From Pontederia crassipes (lineage: Eukaryota > Streptophyta > Magnoliopsida > Commelinales > Pontederiaceae): a stretch of DNA of 64,000 bases. Below the pieces are notes generated by a model. The model ran no database searches, was not told the origin of the DNA, and was given only the letters and a program-made list of their open reading frames with translations. The stretch's first letter is position 1. Every line of letters begins with the position of its first letter. Positions 45,685 to 57,396 of the stretch are shown piece after piece. The stretch is from positions 36,702,768-36,766,767 of the forward strand of contig CM060183.1 in NCBI GenBank assembly GCA_030549335.1, read 5' to 3'. The translations under genes and the position numbers were made by a program.

Positions 45685-46112
45685 GCTCTCATTGGGGGAC
45701 TTATCTCTAACCAATTAGTCTCGTCACATGTGCCTATTAAATTCCCCATATTAACATGCGAAAGAAAAAAAAAGCCAAATTGTATTACAACAAGAAGAGA
45801 TGTGCCAATCATTTGGAGGAGATGAAGATTACGAGAGCCTTTCCACCAGATAACAAGAGCACATAGAAGAAGTGAAGTCCCCTCAGCAATAATACCATAT
45901 ATGTCATGACTATTTATTGCACCACTTAATAGAATCTTATATTGTAATATGCTGTATAGATCAGTCATTTAGTTCTTTATTATTAATGTATTGCACATAA
46001 TGATTCTTTATAGAGTTGCCTTGGCAACTCAACTTCAGAAGATTGGCATCGCAGACAGATAATTGCCACCAATCTAAGGATCAAGAGTATGTGCAGTTGT
46101 TTCCTTATCACT
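45685..46112. other. Converging 3' ends of AMY3 and the RTM2-like gene
   Basis: About 430 bp of AT-rich DNA. AMY3 3' UTR signals such as AATAGAATC or TTATTAATG lie at about 45930-45990. A perfect 10-bp inverted repeat GAGTTGCCTTGGCAACTC sits at 46013-46030. The minus frame at 45627-45968 overlaps the AMY3 end and is a shadow. Confidence 0.5.
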
Positions 46113-47331
46113 TCATCTCAGCTTCCGCGACACGAAGAAACCAGCAGAGAATGCCAGAGCCGCAACACCGATGATAACTCTGTTCCTGTTGATGCTCTCC
46201 AGTAGATCATCTATTGCATCACAATCTAGCCACCCTTCCACCTCGGTGATTTTTTCTTTCAAGGCCGCACTCCATTTCTGCTTCTTGTTCATCATCTCCT
46301 TACAGCTGACTTCGTCATTTGGTTCCTGCCTCTTGACGGTATCTTTCCTGATGGGCGCTTCCTCTTTCTTCTTTTCAGTCTTCTGCTCATTGATTTCAGT
46401 TGCTGTTTGTTTCTCCTGTGCAGGTTTCTCCTGCTGGACGTCTTCGCCTTTTGCCGTCTCCTCTTTGATATGTTCGCTCGCTATTTTCTCGGCAGTCCTC
46501 GACCTCTTTTTTATGCTTTCTTCAGCTTTCCTCTCCTCCTCATTGGGCATCTCCTTCGTGGGAGCTTCTACTTTCTCTTCAGCTTTCCTCTCCTCATCCT
46601 TTTTCGTGCGAGCTTCCACTTTCTCGTCAGCTTTCCTCTCGTCATTCTTGGGCATCTCCTTCGTGGGAGCTTCCACTTTCTCTTCAGCTTGTCTCTCGTC
46701 ATTCTTGGGCATCTCCTTCGTGGGAGCTTCTACTTTCTCTTCAGCTTTCCTCCCCTCATCCTTGGGCACCTCCTTCGTGGGGGCTTCCTCTTTCTTCAGA
46801 GCACCCTCAGGCTTCCCTCTTTGTGCAGTTTTCTCCTCCTTGTTCTTCTCTTCTCTAGGGGCAACCGTCGGTGGCGACGGTACCTTTTTTGGCATGACAA
46901 GAGTGAGACAGCCCTCTTCGAACTTGCCACGTATCTTCTCGATGTCGGAATCCTCAGGTACTTCAAAGAACTGCTCCACGACCACGTAATCGCCCTGTCC
47001 CAAAGCCCTCCTACCCTTCACTGATAATTTCCGGGAGCCGTCGACTTGAACCCTGAAATCCTCCTTGCTGAAACCTGCATATTACGGCATTTAGAATTTT
47101 AACATCCAAGGCCCAATGGAAATGCAGCATGTTTTCTATAACAAAATGGTACGACATCGTTTTTTTAGAGGAAATGTATTCTAGGAACTAGATGCCCCCT
47201 ATTATTATTAGTTGTAGTGAGTTGAAAAAGAAAATACCTGGGAGGTGAACGCGGAGAACATGATTTATAGCGTCCTCGGACCGTTCCACAGTTGGGTCGT
47301 GATACACCAGCTTCCCCCTTGATTTATCCAT
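46113..47331 (-). CDS. HSP20-domain, tail-anchored protein, RTM2-like
   Basis: Two exons, 47331-47238 and 47074-46113 (GT-AG intron), give 351 residues. The N-terminal 100 or so residues form an alpha-crystallin/HSP20 domain (AINHVLRVHLPGFSKEDFRV, then FEVPEDSDIEKIRGKFEEGC, LTLVMPKK). The middle is Lys/Glu-rich with five or so imperfect repeats of APTKEMPKNDERKAEEKVE. The C-terminus has one membrane segment (VIIGVAALAFSAGFFVSRKL) ending in basic residues. This order matches RTM2 (RESTRICTED TEV MOVEMENT 2) and its inactive-in-resistance homologues, which are plant small-HSP-like proteins associated with membranes; in Arabidopsis RTM2 limits long-distance potyvirus movement in phloem. Whether this copy has any antiviral role is unknown. 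It lies tail to tail with AMY3, 428 bp apart. Confidence 0.88.
46553..46800 (-). repeat. In-frame 57-60-bp repeats in the RTM2-like gene
   Basis: Units containing TCCTTCGTGGGAGCTTC and TTCTCTTCAGCTTTCC (plus strand) recur about every 57-60 bp and encode the APTKEMPK/ERKAEEKVE repeats. Two adjacent units (about 46640-46700 and about 46700-46760) are nearly identical, pointing to recent expansion. Confidence 0.85.
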
Positions 47332-49640
47332 GCTGAGAGTAAGAACTACTTATTTTCCTATGCGGAACAGTCAGCTAATTTTTTTCCTCTTGGCGTTGTT
47401 TTGGAGCGATCACGGTACGCCCGATATTTATTTATACATGATGCATGTAACCCAGTCGAGTGGAGGAGTCGATGTTACTCATTCTAAACTTTTCTTTCTA
47501 GGTATTCCATCCTCCCTCGTAGATGAAAGGAAACGTGAAATGCTTTACTTTCCCCCTCTCTGTGACCATCATTTTTCTTCCCGTGTTTCTCTGAACGCCT
47601 ACCACCATCTTTGCCTACAAAACAAGCAAATATAGTTTTTTTTTCCCTCTCCAAGAGAAAAACATATTCTTTTTTTGTAGAAAATAAAAAAAGCACATTC
47701 TAATTATCTGCTAAGATACTTCACCTTCTTTTGAGTTCTGACACCAATGGTGCATTCTGGATCACTGCATATTGAATAGTACTAGTGAAAGTCTTTGCAC
47801 TTCGTACAATTTTAAATTATTATAATATATTTTACTAAATAAATATTTTTTATTATAAAAAAATTGTGAATCATTTTTATATAATTATTTTAATTTGGTA
47901 TCAAATGAAGTTTTATATCTTTTTTTAATGGAATATTAGATAGATTGCATGTGATATGTTAGTTATAATTTGATTTTAAAAAATGTGTGTTCAATTTAAT
48001 TTTAGCAAGTGTGTTGGCAAAAAAATTATTACTTTATCAACAACACGTACATAATAATACCATAATGCAAAAATAATCATACACAATGAATGTGAAGAAT
48101 AAATATGGTAAAGTAAAGAGGACAAAATAATAAAATTGATCACATGTAGGAGGAAGCCTATGTGAAGTTAAAATAAATTGAAAGATAAAAAAATAGAACG
48201 AAACATAATTTTAGGGAAAAAGAAGATTAGATTACATAAATAATAAATCAAAAAATAAATAATTCAAATATTGGGTTAAAATCTTTTATGGAGATTTTGA
48301 GGAGCAATATAAAATACATAATAAATATTAAATTGCAAGGATAAAAAATAACAGAAAATATATGCAAGTTATACATATTGAATCCTGCGTATGATCCTTA
48401 TCATCATAATGTGCACAGTGCTCCTCTCCATGAATGGTTTATTTATTGGGATATGGTTAAGTAATAACTGATGGGTTATAAATTTATAATTGAGTGGTGG
48501 TGGAGATGAGATTTGTTTGTGTAATGTGCACAAGTTATAATTGAATAAGGAATGATAATTAATGTATGTTATGAATAGTGCATCCTATAATTGAAAATTA
48601 AACGGTAACTTATGATTTCATCTTTCTCTTACAATGTTGAAGTATGAATATAATTTAATTAGAGAGTATTTTCAAGGGAGAGTATAAAAAAATTAGAAAC
48701 TATTTTATAACGAAGAGTTCATATTTTAATTAATAATCAAATTTGTTAAAAAATTCATTAATAATTTAGCACCTACGATTAAAAAATAAAGTAGAGAAAA
48801 ATCTTAAAATGAATGTAGGTGACTTTAGGACATTAAACATGGATGTCTGAAATTTAAATATACGGTGGTGCATGAGAAGAGAATAATATGTGAGAGAAAA
48901 TAATAAAAGCTCACACAAAAACACAAATAGATAAATACTTACAAGAATACATATCCTCGAGTGCCTATAGGGAATAAATTATAAAATAGATGAGTATCAA
49001 TGCTATGATGAAAGATGAAAAACTTTAAAGAGTAGACAATAATATCTACTATAAAGACTGAAGAATAATGATAATAGGTCATGATAAATTAGTGGAGAAA
49101 ATTGAAAATACACAAGTTAACATGTGTATAGTTATATTTATCCGAGTTCTAAAAGATCTAAAGGTAATAAGTTATTGCCATAATAAAAAAATAGGTCACT
49201 TTAAAAGAAGACAAAAAATTAACCGAGGAAATAAATAAAAAAATAAGCAGATTAAGAAATTATTAGTTTGTATAAGTGATAGAGTTAAAAAGTGATATCA
49301 AATTTATAAATGAGTTGCTTAAAGAAAGTCTAGCTCAAGTCTTATTAATTTATCATAATATTAATTCCTTAAACATTTGTACTAAATAATTTTCTTCCCT
49401 CAAATTAAATAAATTTAACCACTTAATATGATCATATAGGTAAATTAATTTAAACTACATGAAGTGGGTGGCGATGTGCACGTGAGAATCATACTCTTAA
49501 AAAAAAGATAAGGTATTTTTTTACCATATGACAAATCATGCTAAGCAACACAAGAAACATTTTTTTTTGCGTGAATTTTATTCAATAGAAAATAATAAAG
49601 CCATGGTAGATGACGTTGTCAATCCATAGAAATAGGAAGA
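47332..49640. other. RTM2-like promoter, then AT-rich spacer
   Basis: 47332-47700 is the upstream region of the RTM2-like gene. 47700-49560 is strongly AT-rich, with no frame above 60 codons and no repeat I could define; I see no gene in it. Confidence 0.5.
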
Positions 49641-49659
49641 AAGAAGCAAGTCGGGGCCT

Positions 49660-49810
49660 GCTCAGACCAACAATGGTAGGATGCTATACATTTTGATCAT
49701 TTCCTTTCATGCTCTTCCAACGGAGTTCCATGCTTTTGTTGTCGTTCGGAATTGTAATTCTTCTCTGAAGTTTTTGGATAGTGGCTGATAGCTCTTCATA
49801 TTCTATTTAA
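49660..49810 (-). pseudogene. Exon-like relic of unknown gene
   Basis: On the minus strand, after a plausible AG acceptor, the sequence reads YEELSATIQKLQRRITIPND then NKSMELRWKSMKGNDQNV and a stop. This is a coiled-coil-like C-terminal tail with normal codon use. No other exon is adjacent. I do not recognise the gene. Confidence 0.3.
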
Positions 49811-50289
49811 ATGAATAGAAGATGATTATAATGTTAAGGAGTGGAAAGGTTTATATGTAGTGAGTTATAATGTTATAATAATCTTCTATTCATTTAAAAA
49901 TAATGATTATAATGATAAAAAATGTATTGATACATTTTTTTAAGAAGTGGAAAGGTTTATATGTAGTAAGTTATGACATTAGTGGTAAATGCTATGGATT
50001 TTAGAGTTAATAAAAGCGTATCTATTGGGAGTTAAAAGAAAAAATTGGTGGGATTGGAAGCAATACATAGGTTACGATGGGTATGATCAAATTTATTACT
50101 CAGCATGTTTGTTAAAAGATTTAAAATAATTGGATCATTTAGAAAAAAAGATTAAATCAACGATTTAAAAGATTTAAAATAATTGAAGCGAGCAGGGTGG
50201 TGGATCGCAAAACAACGCTAGGGCAATAAGAACCCTCTTGTTTATTAAGAACTATCGCACTTACTTCACTCCACCCTTCCCGCCCACTC

Positions 50290-50970
50290 GACTCTAGAAG
50301 AAGCGAAGGAATAAAATGAGTCCAGTCCGAAGTATTAAAGCCGCTCGATGCCTCGTTTGCCACATCCGACCCATGCCTCGTTCTTCCTCACAATCTCGTG
50401 CACCGAGCAGTTGGAGAAGAACCGCAGCGTGTCGAGGGCCTCCAACCAAGGTTGTCAAGATATCGATCTAGATCTTAAAATCTTACGATTTTATGATCTT
50501 ACATACCCTCTCCGATCTCGATCTTATCATGAGGATCTGATGTGTAAGATCTTAATACGATCTTAATTTCGGTCACACAATCTTACGATCTTATTCGATC
50601 TTATACGATATCATATGATTAATATAATCATTTAAATATTAATTAAAAATAAATTTATGATAATAATAATTAATTTATATGAAGTTAAATATATTTTTAG
50701 CATTTTTAATATGTCTTGATATAATTTGTCTCATGAATCCATAAAAAATGTCTTAGTGAGATATAATCTAATATTTCAATACGAAAAAGTTGTCAAAATA
50801 TATTTATTATTTTAAATATATATTATTTTATTAATAGGTAGGATCTTGCGATCCTCAATCCGATCTTACGACCTTATGACCCCCTCCGATCTTATATAAG
50901 ATCCCGATCTTGACAACCTTGTCTTCAACCACGCCGACTTAAGTATTCCCTGATCAATGATCAAAACGAA
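50290..50970 (-). pseudogene. Exon-like relic split by a MITE
   Basis: On the minus strand the sequence before the MITE gives GILKSAWLK and after it ALDTLRFFSNCSVHEIVRKN, then EAWVGCGKRGIERL and a stop at about 50340. An acceptor-like ATCAG precedes GILKSAW. The reading frame continues when the MITE and one target copy are ignored, so the exon was intact before the insertion. GC is higher than the surroundings. I do not recognise the family; function of the source gene is unknown. Confidence 0.4.
50447..50921. mobile_element. hAT-type MITE (GATCTTA-rich) inside an exon-like relic
   Basis: Ends CAAGGTTGTCAAGATATCG and CCGATCTTGACAACCTTG are inverted. CCTCCAAC (50439-50446) and TCTTCAAC (50922-50929) are an 8-bp target duplication differing by two C/T changes. 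The arms are full of GATCTTAC words; the middle is AT-rich. A partial copy is at about 33131-33232. Confidence 0.85.
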
Positions 50971-51060
50971 GAAGGTAACACCACGCACACAAACAAAAAA
51001 AAAGTTTAAAATCCATGATGCATGCAACGAAGCAATTATGAAGCTTAAGGAATAAGCCAA

Positions 51061-51485
51061 TTAGAAACTGAGAACAAAAGCAATAAGCCTATCAAGTGCA
51101 TGCTACAATCGTACCATTTTCACTCGGCATGCACGGAAGAGGGAGCTGAGGGAACTTGTTGATGGTGCAGGGAGAGCGTGAGGGAATCGTGGTGCAAGGA
51201 GGATGATGCATACAAACAACAGATGTGTACTCTTCCTCTTTAAAAAAAACGGGTGTCATTAGAAATAAAAAACTGATAGAAACTCATAAAGTGGTCATTT
51301 GAAGTGTCATACGTTTATTTGAAGGTGCTATTAGTGGATTGTTTGAATGCTGGCCCACTTATATATAATGAGAACGTTTCATGTGCTAAAATGTGAAAAA
51401 TATGAGAGAAAATATATAAATGATAACAAATAGAGAAAAAAGATAAATGGTAATGAAGGTCCGATGATGGTTTGAAAGCATCAGC

Positions 51486-51542
<57 letters not shown>

Positions 51543-52135
51543 GTCAATAAAATAAGATGACGATTGAATTTGTGCCCAATTTATTCGTCTCAGCCAATTT
51601 CCTTATAGGCCTTGAAGCATATATTTGATCTAGGCCCTATACCCCGGGGCGGCGGCGTATATTTGATGTACCATGGTAGTATAAACGATATATCAGGTTG
51701 TAAATGCAATTAAACCCAACAACTACTGTATTTAAACAAAAAAAAAGGTGCTTGAGATGTGTAACACTTGGATGCTCAGCCTAACGGTTTTGTGCTTATA
51801 CAAGTATATAGGAGAGGAGAGTAAATGAATAATAAAAGAATCACAATAATGGCACATTATGTTCTAAGCTGTATAAAAGGGTTCCCGTTGCTCAAGAACG
51901 CCACAAATAAATGGCAAACAAGACATCCTGATCGACCCGTCCTTGGAATATATCATCCGGAAAAGCATATATATAACATTATAGCAGGTCAATCTGCCTC
52001 CCTCCACTTCATCAGATCTGACTTCGGTAGATGCTCCTTTTGTAATTAAATGCACTAAGGTCCTGGAACAAAATAATATTCATAAAATTCAAAATTGGGA
52101 AGCTTTCTAACTGAAGGTGTAACCTATCTTTCATA
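51061..52135. other. Spacer with a long (AT)n microsatellite
   Basis: A perfect AT run occupies about 51489-51538. Short frames at 51825-52055 on both strands have no recognised product. No gene is supported. Confidence 0.5.
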
Positions 52136-52207
52136 GGCACGACTCCGGTACGGTAATTTTTAAAAAAATTAAGATACGAGTACGATAATATATATTAATT
52201 ATAAATA

Positions 52208-52245
<38 letters not shown>

Positions 52246-53105
52246 GTTTAATATTTTGTAAGATAAAATTCTATAATCAATAGCAAAATTATGTCACAAT
52301 ATAATTTTAACAGTTTTGATACTAACTTCTCAAAATGATCATTATAGAATAATTTCATTCTTTACCAATGTCAATCTCACTAGTCCCTTCACCATCATCG
52401 ATGAAAAGTACAGCTTCCGAATCAAGTTCATCAAGAGGAAGATTAACAATTTCAAAAAGTGCAGCACTATCTGACAATTCCCATTGATCTCCACCAATAT
52501 CCCACATTTTTGTCTCTCTTTCATTATAATTTTTGCTCTTTTGTGAAAGGAGGCGAAGATTTATGCGTACAAAAACTAAATCCTCACTTTTTGTGTGAGT
52601 TTATTTCTTTTATAGGAATCTATAAAAGAATATGTACTCCAGTTCCTTTCACAACAAGAAGAAGAGGATGGTTGTGAAAGTAGCTTCAAAGCCATGACTT
52701 GTAGTTTAGGAACTGGAGATCCATACATAACCCACCATTTTTTGGTGTCAAATTCCACCTATCTTGTAAAGAATCAAATTGGCCAAGTTCTTCTTTTGCA
52801 CTTAATTTTTTCACAAATTCTCTAATCGCTTCCAATCTTTCACTTGAATCTTGAAAATAACTCCTTATGCACTTGTTTCTTCATTCGCAAAGCTCATTAT
52901 CCTTATGAGGAGGAACCCGATTAGAAAATTCATTGAGCCATTATTTTATATAAAATCTATTACACACAACATCAATAAAAATGTTACAACCTAATAAACA
53001 TTTAAAAGATGCATTCATTTAAGAAAAATAAAGCTGAAAATTAATCAAATTTTACCTTGGATTAAGTGAATGAGCCAAATAATGAAGTATTGTGTAACTC
53101 TTAGC

Positions 53106-53936
53106 CAATGTTTTGAAAACTGGTTCGGACCGGCCGGTTCAACTGGTCCGATCGCGAATCGGTTACAAAAATGGTCCGTTCAATCATAAAATCGGAATTG
53201 GTAAAAAATCGGATTGACTCGGGAAAAACTGGAAAAACCGGGTTGAACCGGTAAATCGGGTTCAATCCGATTTTTTATTTTTTTTAAAAAAGTTAAAATA
53301 AGGAAAGATTTTATAATTTGAATGTTTAAATGATTTTATAATGAAATTGGAAGGTTATGCGTGTGAAAGGATACAAAAAAGGAAAAAAAATTGAAATTCA
53401 AATAAGAAAATGAAAGGAAAGATATATACATGGAAAGAATTTGATTGGAGGAAAGGAATTCAAATGGTAACAAATTATTAATCAAATAAGATAAAGAAAA
53501 TTATACATGGAAAGATAATAAAATCTGGTAATAATATATTAGTAATAAATTTAGATTGAAATTAAATTTAGATTATTATATTAGTAATAATAAAAAGAAA
53601 ACTGCTAAGATAGAAATAGATTATTAATCAAATCAAATAAAATCAGTTATATATAGAAGGAATAATATGTTAGTAATAAATTTAGATTGACATTAAATTT
53701 AAATTATTATATCAGTAGTAATAAAATAAAACTACTATTTAAATTAATATTCAGTAATAATAATAATAATTTAATTGGTTTAATCATTTATATAATAATT
53801 TATATATATATATAATTACTCATAAATAATTATAAATAATATTATTATATAAAAATCCGGTTCAAACAGTTGACTCCCGGTTGAACCGGTCCTCGACTCG
53901 GTCGACACACCGATCCGTCTGATTTTTAAAACATTG
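53106..53936. mobile_element. Non-autonomous hAT element nested in the hAT transposase relic
   Basis: Inverted ends CAATGTTTTGAAAACTGG and GATTTTTAAAACATTG; CTCTTAGC is exact at 53098-53105 and 53937-53944. Near the left end GGACCGGCCGGTTCAACTGG and near the right CGGTTGAACCGGTCC form longer inverted blocks. The interior is AT-rich with ATTTAGATT/TAGTAATAA words and no frame. Confidence 0.9.
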
Positions 53937-54017
53937 CTCTTAGCCTATTTATCAATCAAGATGTCAAACATCACATCAGAAAGGGGACAATCTTGAGTGA
54001 GTTCCTTGCGTTCACGT

Positions 54018-54042
54018 TAATATATATATATATATATATATA
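54018..54042. repeat. (AT)n run inside the hAT relic
   Basis: AT dinucleotide run that produces the artificial YIYIYIY tail of the central hAT frame. Confidence 0.85.
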
Positions 54043-55475
54043 ATTTCACTTGTTCAATCATAGAATTCCACTTCTCATAAACTAAATGAATGTTTGATTC
54101 ATCAGTATAGCGAATCACATCATAAATTGGTTTGGTGAAGTTTAAAATATAATCAACATTGTCCCACCAAATATCATTTAAGATGATTTCCTTCACATCA
54201 GCAGCTTTTTCAACATCATCAACTTTATAGTTAGACCAATCCTCACTAATAACCATACATTGAAGGTCATGTTTAATTGTTTTAAACCATTTTAGCATTA
54301 CTATGCTAGATGCAAATCTAGTCTCTGCCACAGCAAGCAACTTCAAATGCACAAATTTATTGTATATAGCTAATCTGAAATTTCTAATGGAATGTGCATG
54401 ATTAACAACTTCAGTAATCCAATGACACTGCATAAATATGCTCATTATTTGGAGTATTCTTTAGTGCACAAATATTTTTCAAGACAAGATTCAAACTATG
54501 CACTGCACACGGTGTTAAAAAAAATATGAGGATTGAACTGACTCAATAATTAATCCAGCAACTTTATCAGTAATGACTTGGACAATATTTTGTGACCCAA
54601 TTTCATCAATGATTTTCAAAATTTTATTTGCAATGAAGTGCTTGTCTTTGTACTCACCTGAACAATCAACAGACTTTAAGAACATAGGATTTGAATATAA
54701 GATAGGCATGAAATTAATTAGTGGTCTTATTTGAGCATCAATTCAACCATCAGTCACTAAGGTCACACATTTCTCTGCCCAAGTGTCTTTAAGAGGCTGA
54801 AGCAATATCATTATTTTAGCTTTCTCCCTTTGCAATAATAGTGTCATCAAGGCATTATAACCTGGAGGAACAAAACTTGAGATAGGAGAGTTTGCTGCAT
54901 ACGAAAATGAGCTAATATAATATGGATTTCTTGCAATATTGAAAGGCAAGCCAACAAAATAAAACATCCTTGCTATTTCAGATATCAAATGATCTCTTGC
55001 TTCATTATTGCATGTTTTTCCTAGTGGTCCTTCAATACCTCGCCTTATTTTCCTTCCATCTGAATACATATCAGCTCTAGAAGGATTATCACTTGTACTT
55101 CCACCGGGTAAAGGAATCTGAATTGGCTTTGCTTTTTCCCTTGCCTCTTTATCTATTTTTTTTCATCTCTTCAAGGTACTCAGTTGTCACCATTGAACAT
55201 GTAGCTATGTCATGTCCTCTCTTCCTCAACAAATGATTTTTCACTCTAAAATAAGATCCTTTATGTGTTATATTGCAATAATTACAATGCCAACTAGTGT
55301 TTCCTTCTTCAGCCTTTTTATCTTATAATCATGTGATATAAGCCCAAAGAGGACAATTATTTTCTGTCATTCTAGATGCAAAATTAGTTGTCAAAGAAAT
55401 TGAAATAGTAGCATTCATACTACTAGATCCACCCGAAGGTCATGCACTGGAAGTGGCATGTCCTCCTGACATCTG

Positions 55476-56458
55476 TAAAATAATTAATAAAATAATGATG
55501 AAATATAATTATGCAACTTAATTTATTTTTTTTAGAAATGACACATTTTTTGTGTTATTAAAAAAACAATACTCAAATCTATGTAAAAGTATCATTCTAA
55601 TCTTTCTACACATGATAAGTTATATAGAAAACTTCTAGTCTTTTAAATAATTAATTAAATAATGAATAAATAATTTTTCACATATGAATAGTACTATAAC
55701 ATGACTTTTGATACTAGATAATTAAATTATCAATTTAAAATTATAGCTAACTAATAAATAATATATAAAAAATTAATCTACTGATAGATGAACAGTTATC
55801 AAATAATTAAATCATCAATTAAAAAACAATAACTAATTAATAAATAATATAAAAAAATCTTTCTACTCACGAATGAATAGTAACAAGAATAATACATTCT
55901 ATTATTTAAATTCTTTACATCAAGCTTTAAATGCTATTTAGGCTTAGGCTTTAAATGCTATGCTATCAAGTCATGTACTTTTCCTAAAAAAATAGTCATG
56001 TACTTTTGCTTGTATTAACACGTTGACAAAAAAATAAAAAAAAGAATAAAAATTAAAAAAACGTGTAATGATCTGAACATGTAGTCCAGACACACAACTA
56101 GACAAGAGCTAACATTACATAATGGATAAAAGTTGAAAAGAGAGCACCCATTAGCACCGCTGAGCACACCGTGCAAAAAGCCAAAAGTTTGTTTTTTACA
56201 CCTTTCTCTCTATGCAGGTGTCCCGTCCAAAAACTTGATTTTTTTTATTTTACGTATGACTATATCCTAATTTACAACTTTTTTTGAATTTAACCAAGGC
56301 CCTACAACTTTTTAAAGCCCGAACATACTCGCGTCCGTATCAAAATAGTACCTCATTTTTAAAAATAATTATTTAAATATGAGTACGTACTCATACATAC
56401 CAGAAGTGTACCGGGTACATACCCGGTGTGGCAAATGGAGTACCTGTGCATCATAGGG
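55476..56458. other. AT-rich 5' region of the hAT relic
   Basis: No frame is supported. Short direct repeats (for example GAATAGTA near 55686 and 55873; TTTAAATGCTAT at 55925 and 55951) suggest local duplication. Near 56400-56445 a GTACCGGGTACATACCCGGT palindrome precedes the possible hAT end. Confidence 0.4.
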
Positions 56459-57396
56459 TGTAACAGGCTAAAATTGATAGAACAAGAAACTATCTTATAG
56501 ATAGAGAGCGACTATGATTTTCATTTATTAGGGAAAAGCAAAATTTGCATTTTGCAGACCCAATTAATATGAATATATAGGGATATATATACATATAATG
56601 TACTGTGTTGGGCTCAAAATGCAAATACGAAAGATCAAGATCTAGGCGTAGACTTTCATATCTTCAATTTGAGTATAGTTTAGACGTACACCTTTCTCTA
56701 TCCACAAATGACTATAGTCTAGACGTACACTATGTACTACTGTAATCTAAATAAGGTCTAGGCGTACAGTAACACAATACACATATCACACTGGATGGAT
56801 TATTATAAATAACATCAAACGAAAATGCAACAAAATACACATATCATCACAAGTGCACACAACCAATTTAACGTGGAAAAACTCCTCAAATAATGGGTAA
56901 AAAACCATAGGGTTGAGATCAATTCAAAATCTTCACTATATGAATAATGTTCTTCCGCAAACAAGCTTTACAACCAACAATTTTCATCTACGTCAAGCAA
57001 CAAGATGAAACTAAAAGTGTGGAAAATAAATCATCATAATAGAGTGACAACAAAGTTCTTTGGAGATTGAGAACGAGATTTTGAAGCCAAACAAAGTCTT
57101 TTTTCATTCTCTTTTCTTTCTCCACCAAGAATAAGCAAATGACAACAACATTTCCTTCTCCAACTGGCAGCATCAACTCAAAGGAGATGAAGAATCCTAT
57201 TTTTTTGAAAATGAGAAAGAAGATGACAGCAACAAAACAACACAACACTATTGAGCTCAGCACATACGAATGGAACATTCATTCCTTTTTCACTTTCTTT
57301 TGTCTCTTAAGTTCAGCTACACAAGTTCACACACAAAACATAAAAAGTCATCAATGTGCATAGGTGAGGTTCCCATATGGACGGGACCACCCAACA
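56459..57396 (-). repeat. 3' LTR of the copia element
   Basis: On the minus strand the LTR starts TGTTGGGTGGTCCCG right after a purine tract GAGGGGGAGAAT (57397-57408) and appears to end ...CCTGTTACA at 56459. It contains AT-rich sequence and GTCTAGACGTAC-like words. The matching 5' LTR is not in the window, so the far end is inferred from the TG/CA rule only. Confidence 0.6.

Larger units (their letters stand above)
52342..55475 (-). mobile_element. Decayed hAT-family transposase gene
   Basis: Read from right to left. A BED-type zinc finger (WHCNYCNITHKGSYFRVKNH, about 55230-55310) is followed by a DUF659-like segment (FYFVGLPFNIARNPYYISSF, 54850-54990; WAEKCVTLVTDG, 54743). A central part follows (YNKFVHLKLLAVAETRFASS, about 54290-54370). 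After the MITE at 53106 comes the C-terminal dimerisation motif (KKWWVMYGSPVPKLQVMALK, then SSCCERNWSTYSFIDSYKRN, 52600-52745). Several stops and frameshifts break it. The ends may lie near 52136 (TAGGCACGACTCC) and 56444 (GGAGTACCTG), with weakly matching 8-bp flanks; that boundary call is tentative. Confidence 0.85.

Noticed and set aside
46171-47024. 272- and 205-codon plus-strand frames opposite the RTM2-like gene
   Set aside because: They arise from the repetitive Lys/Glu codons on the other strand (Ser/Phe/Leu repeats) and have no domain.
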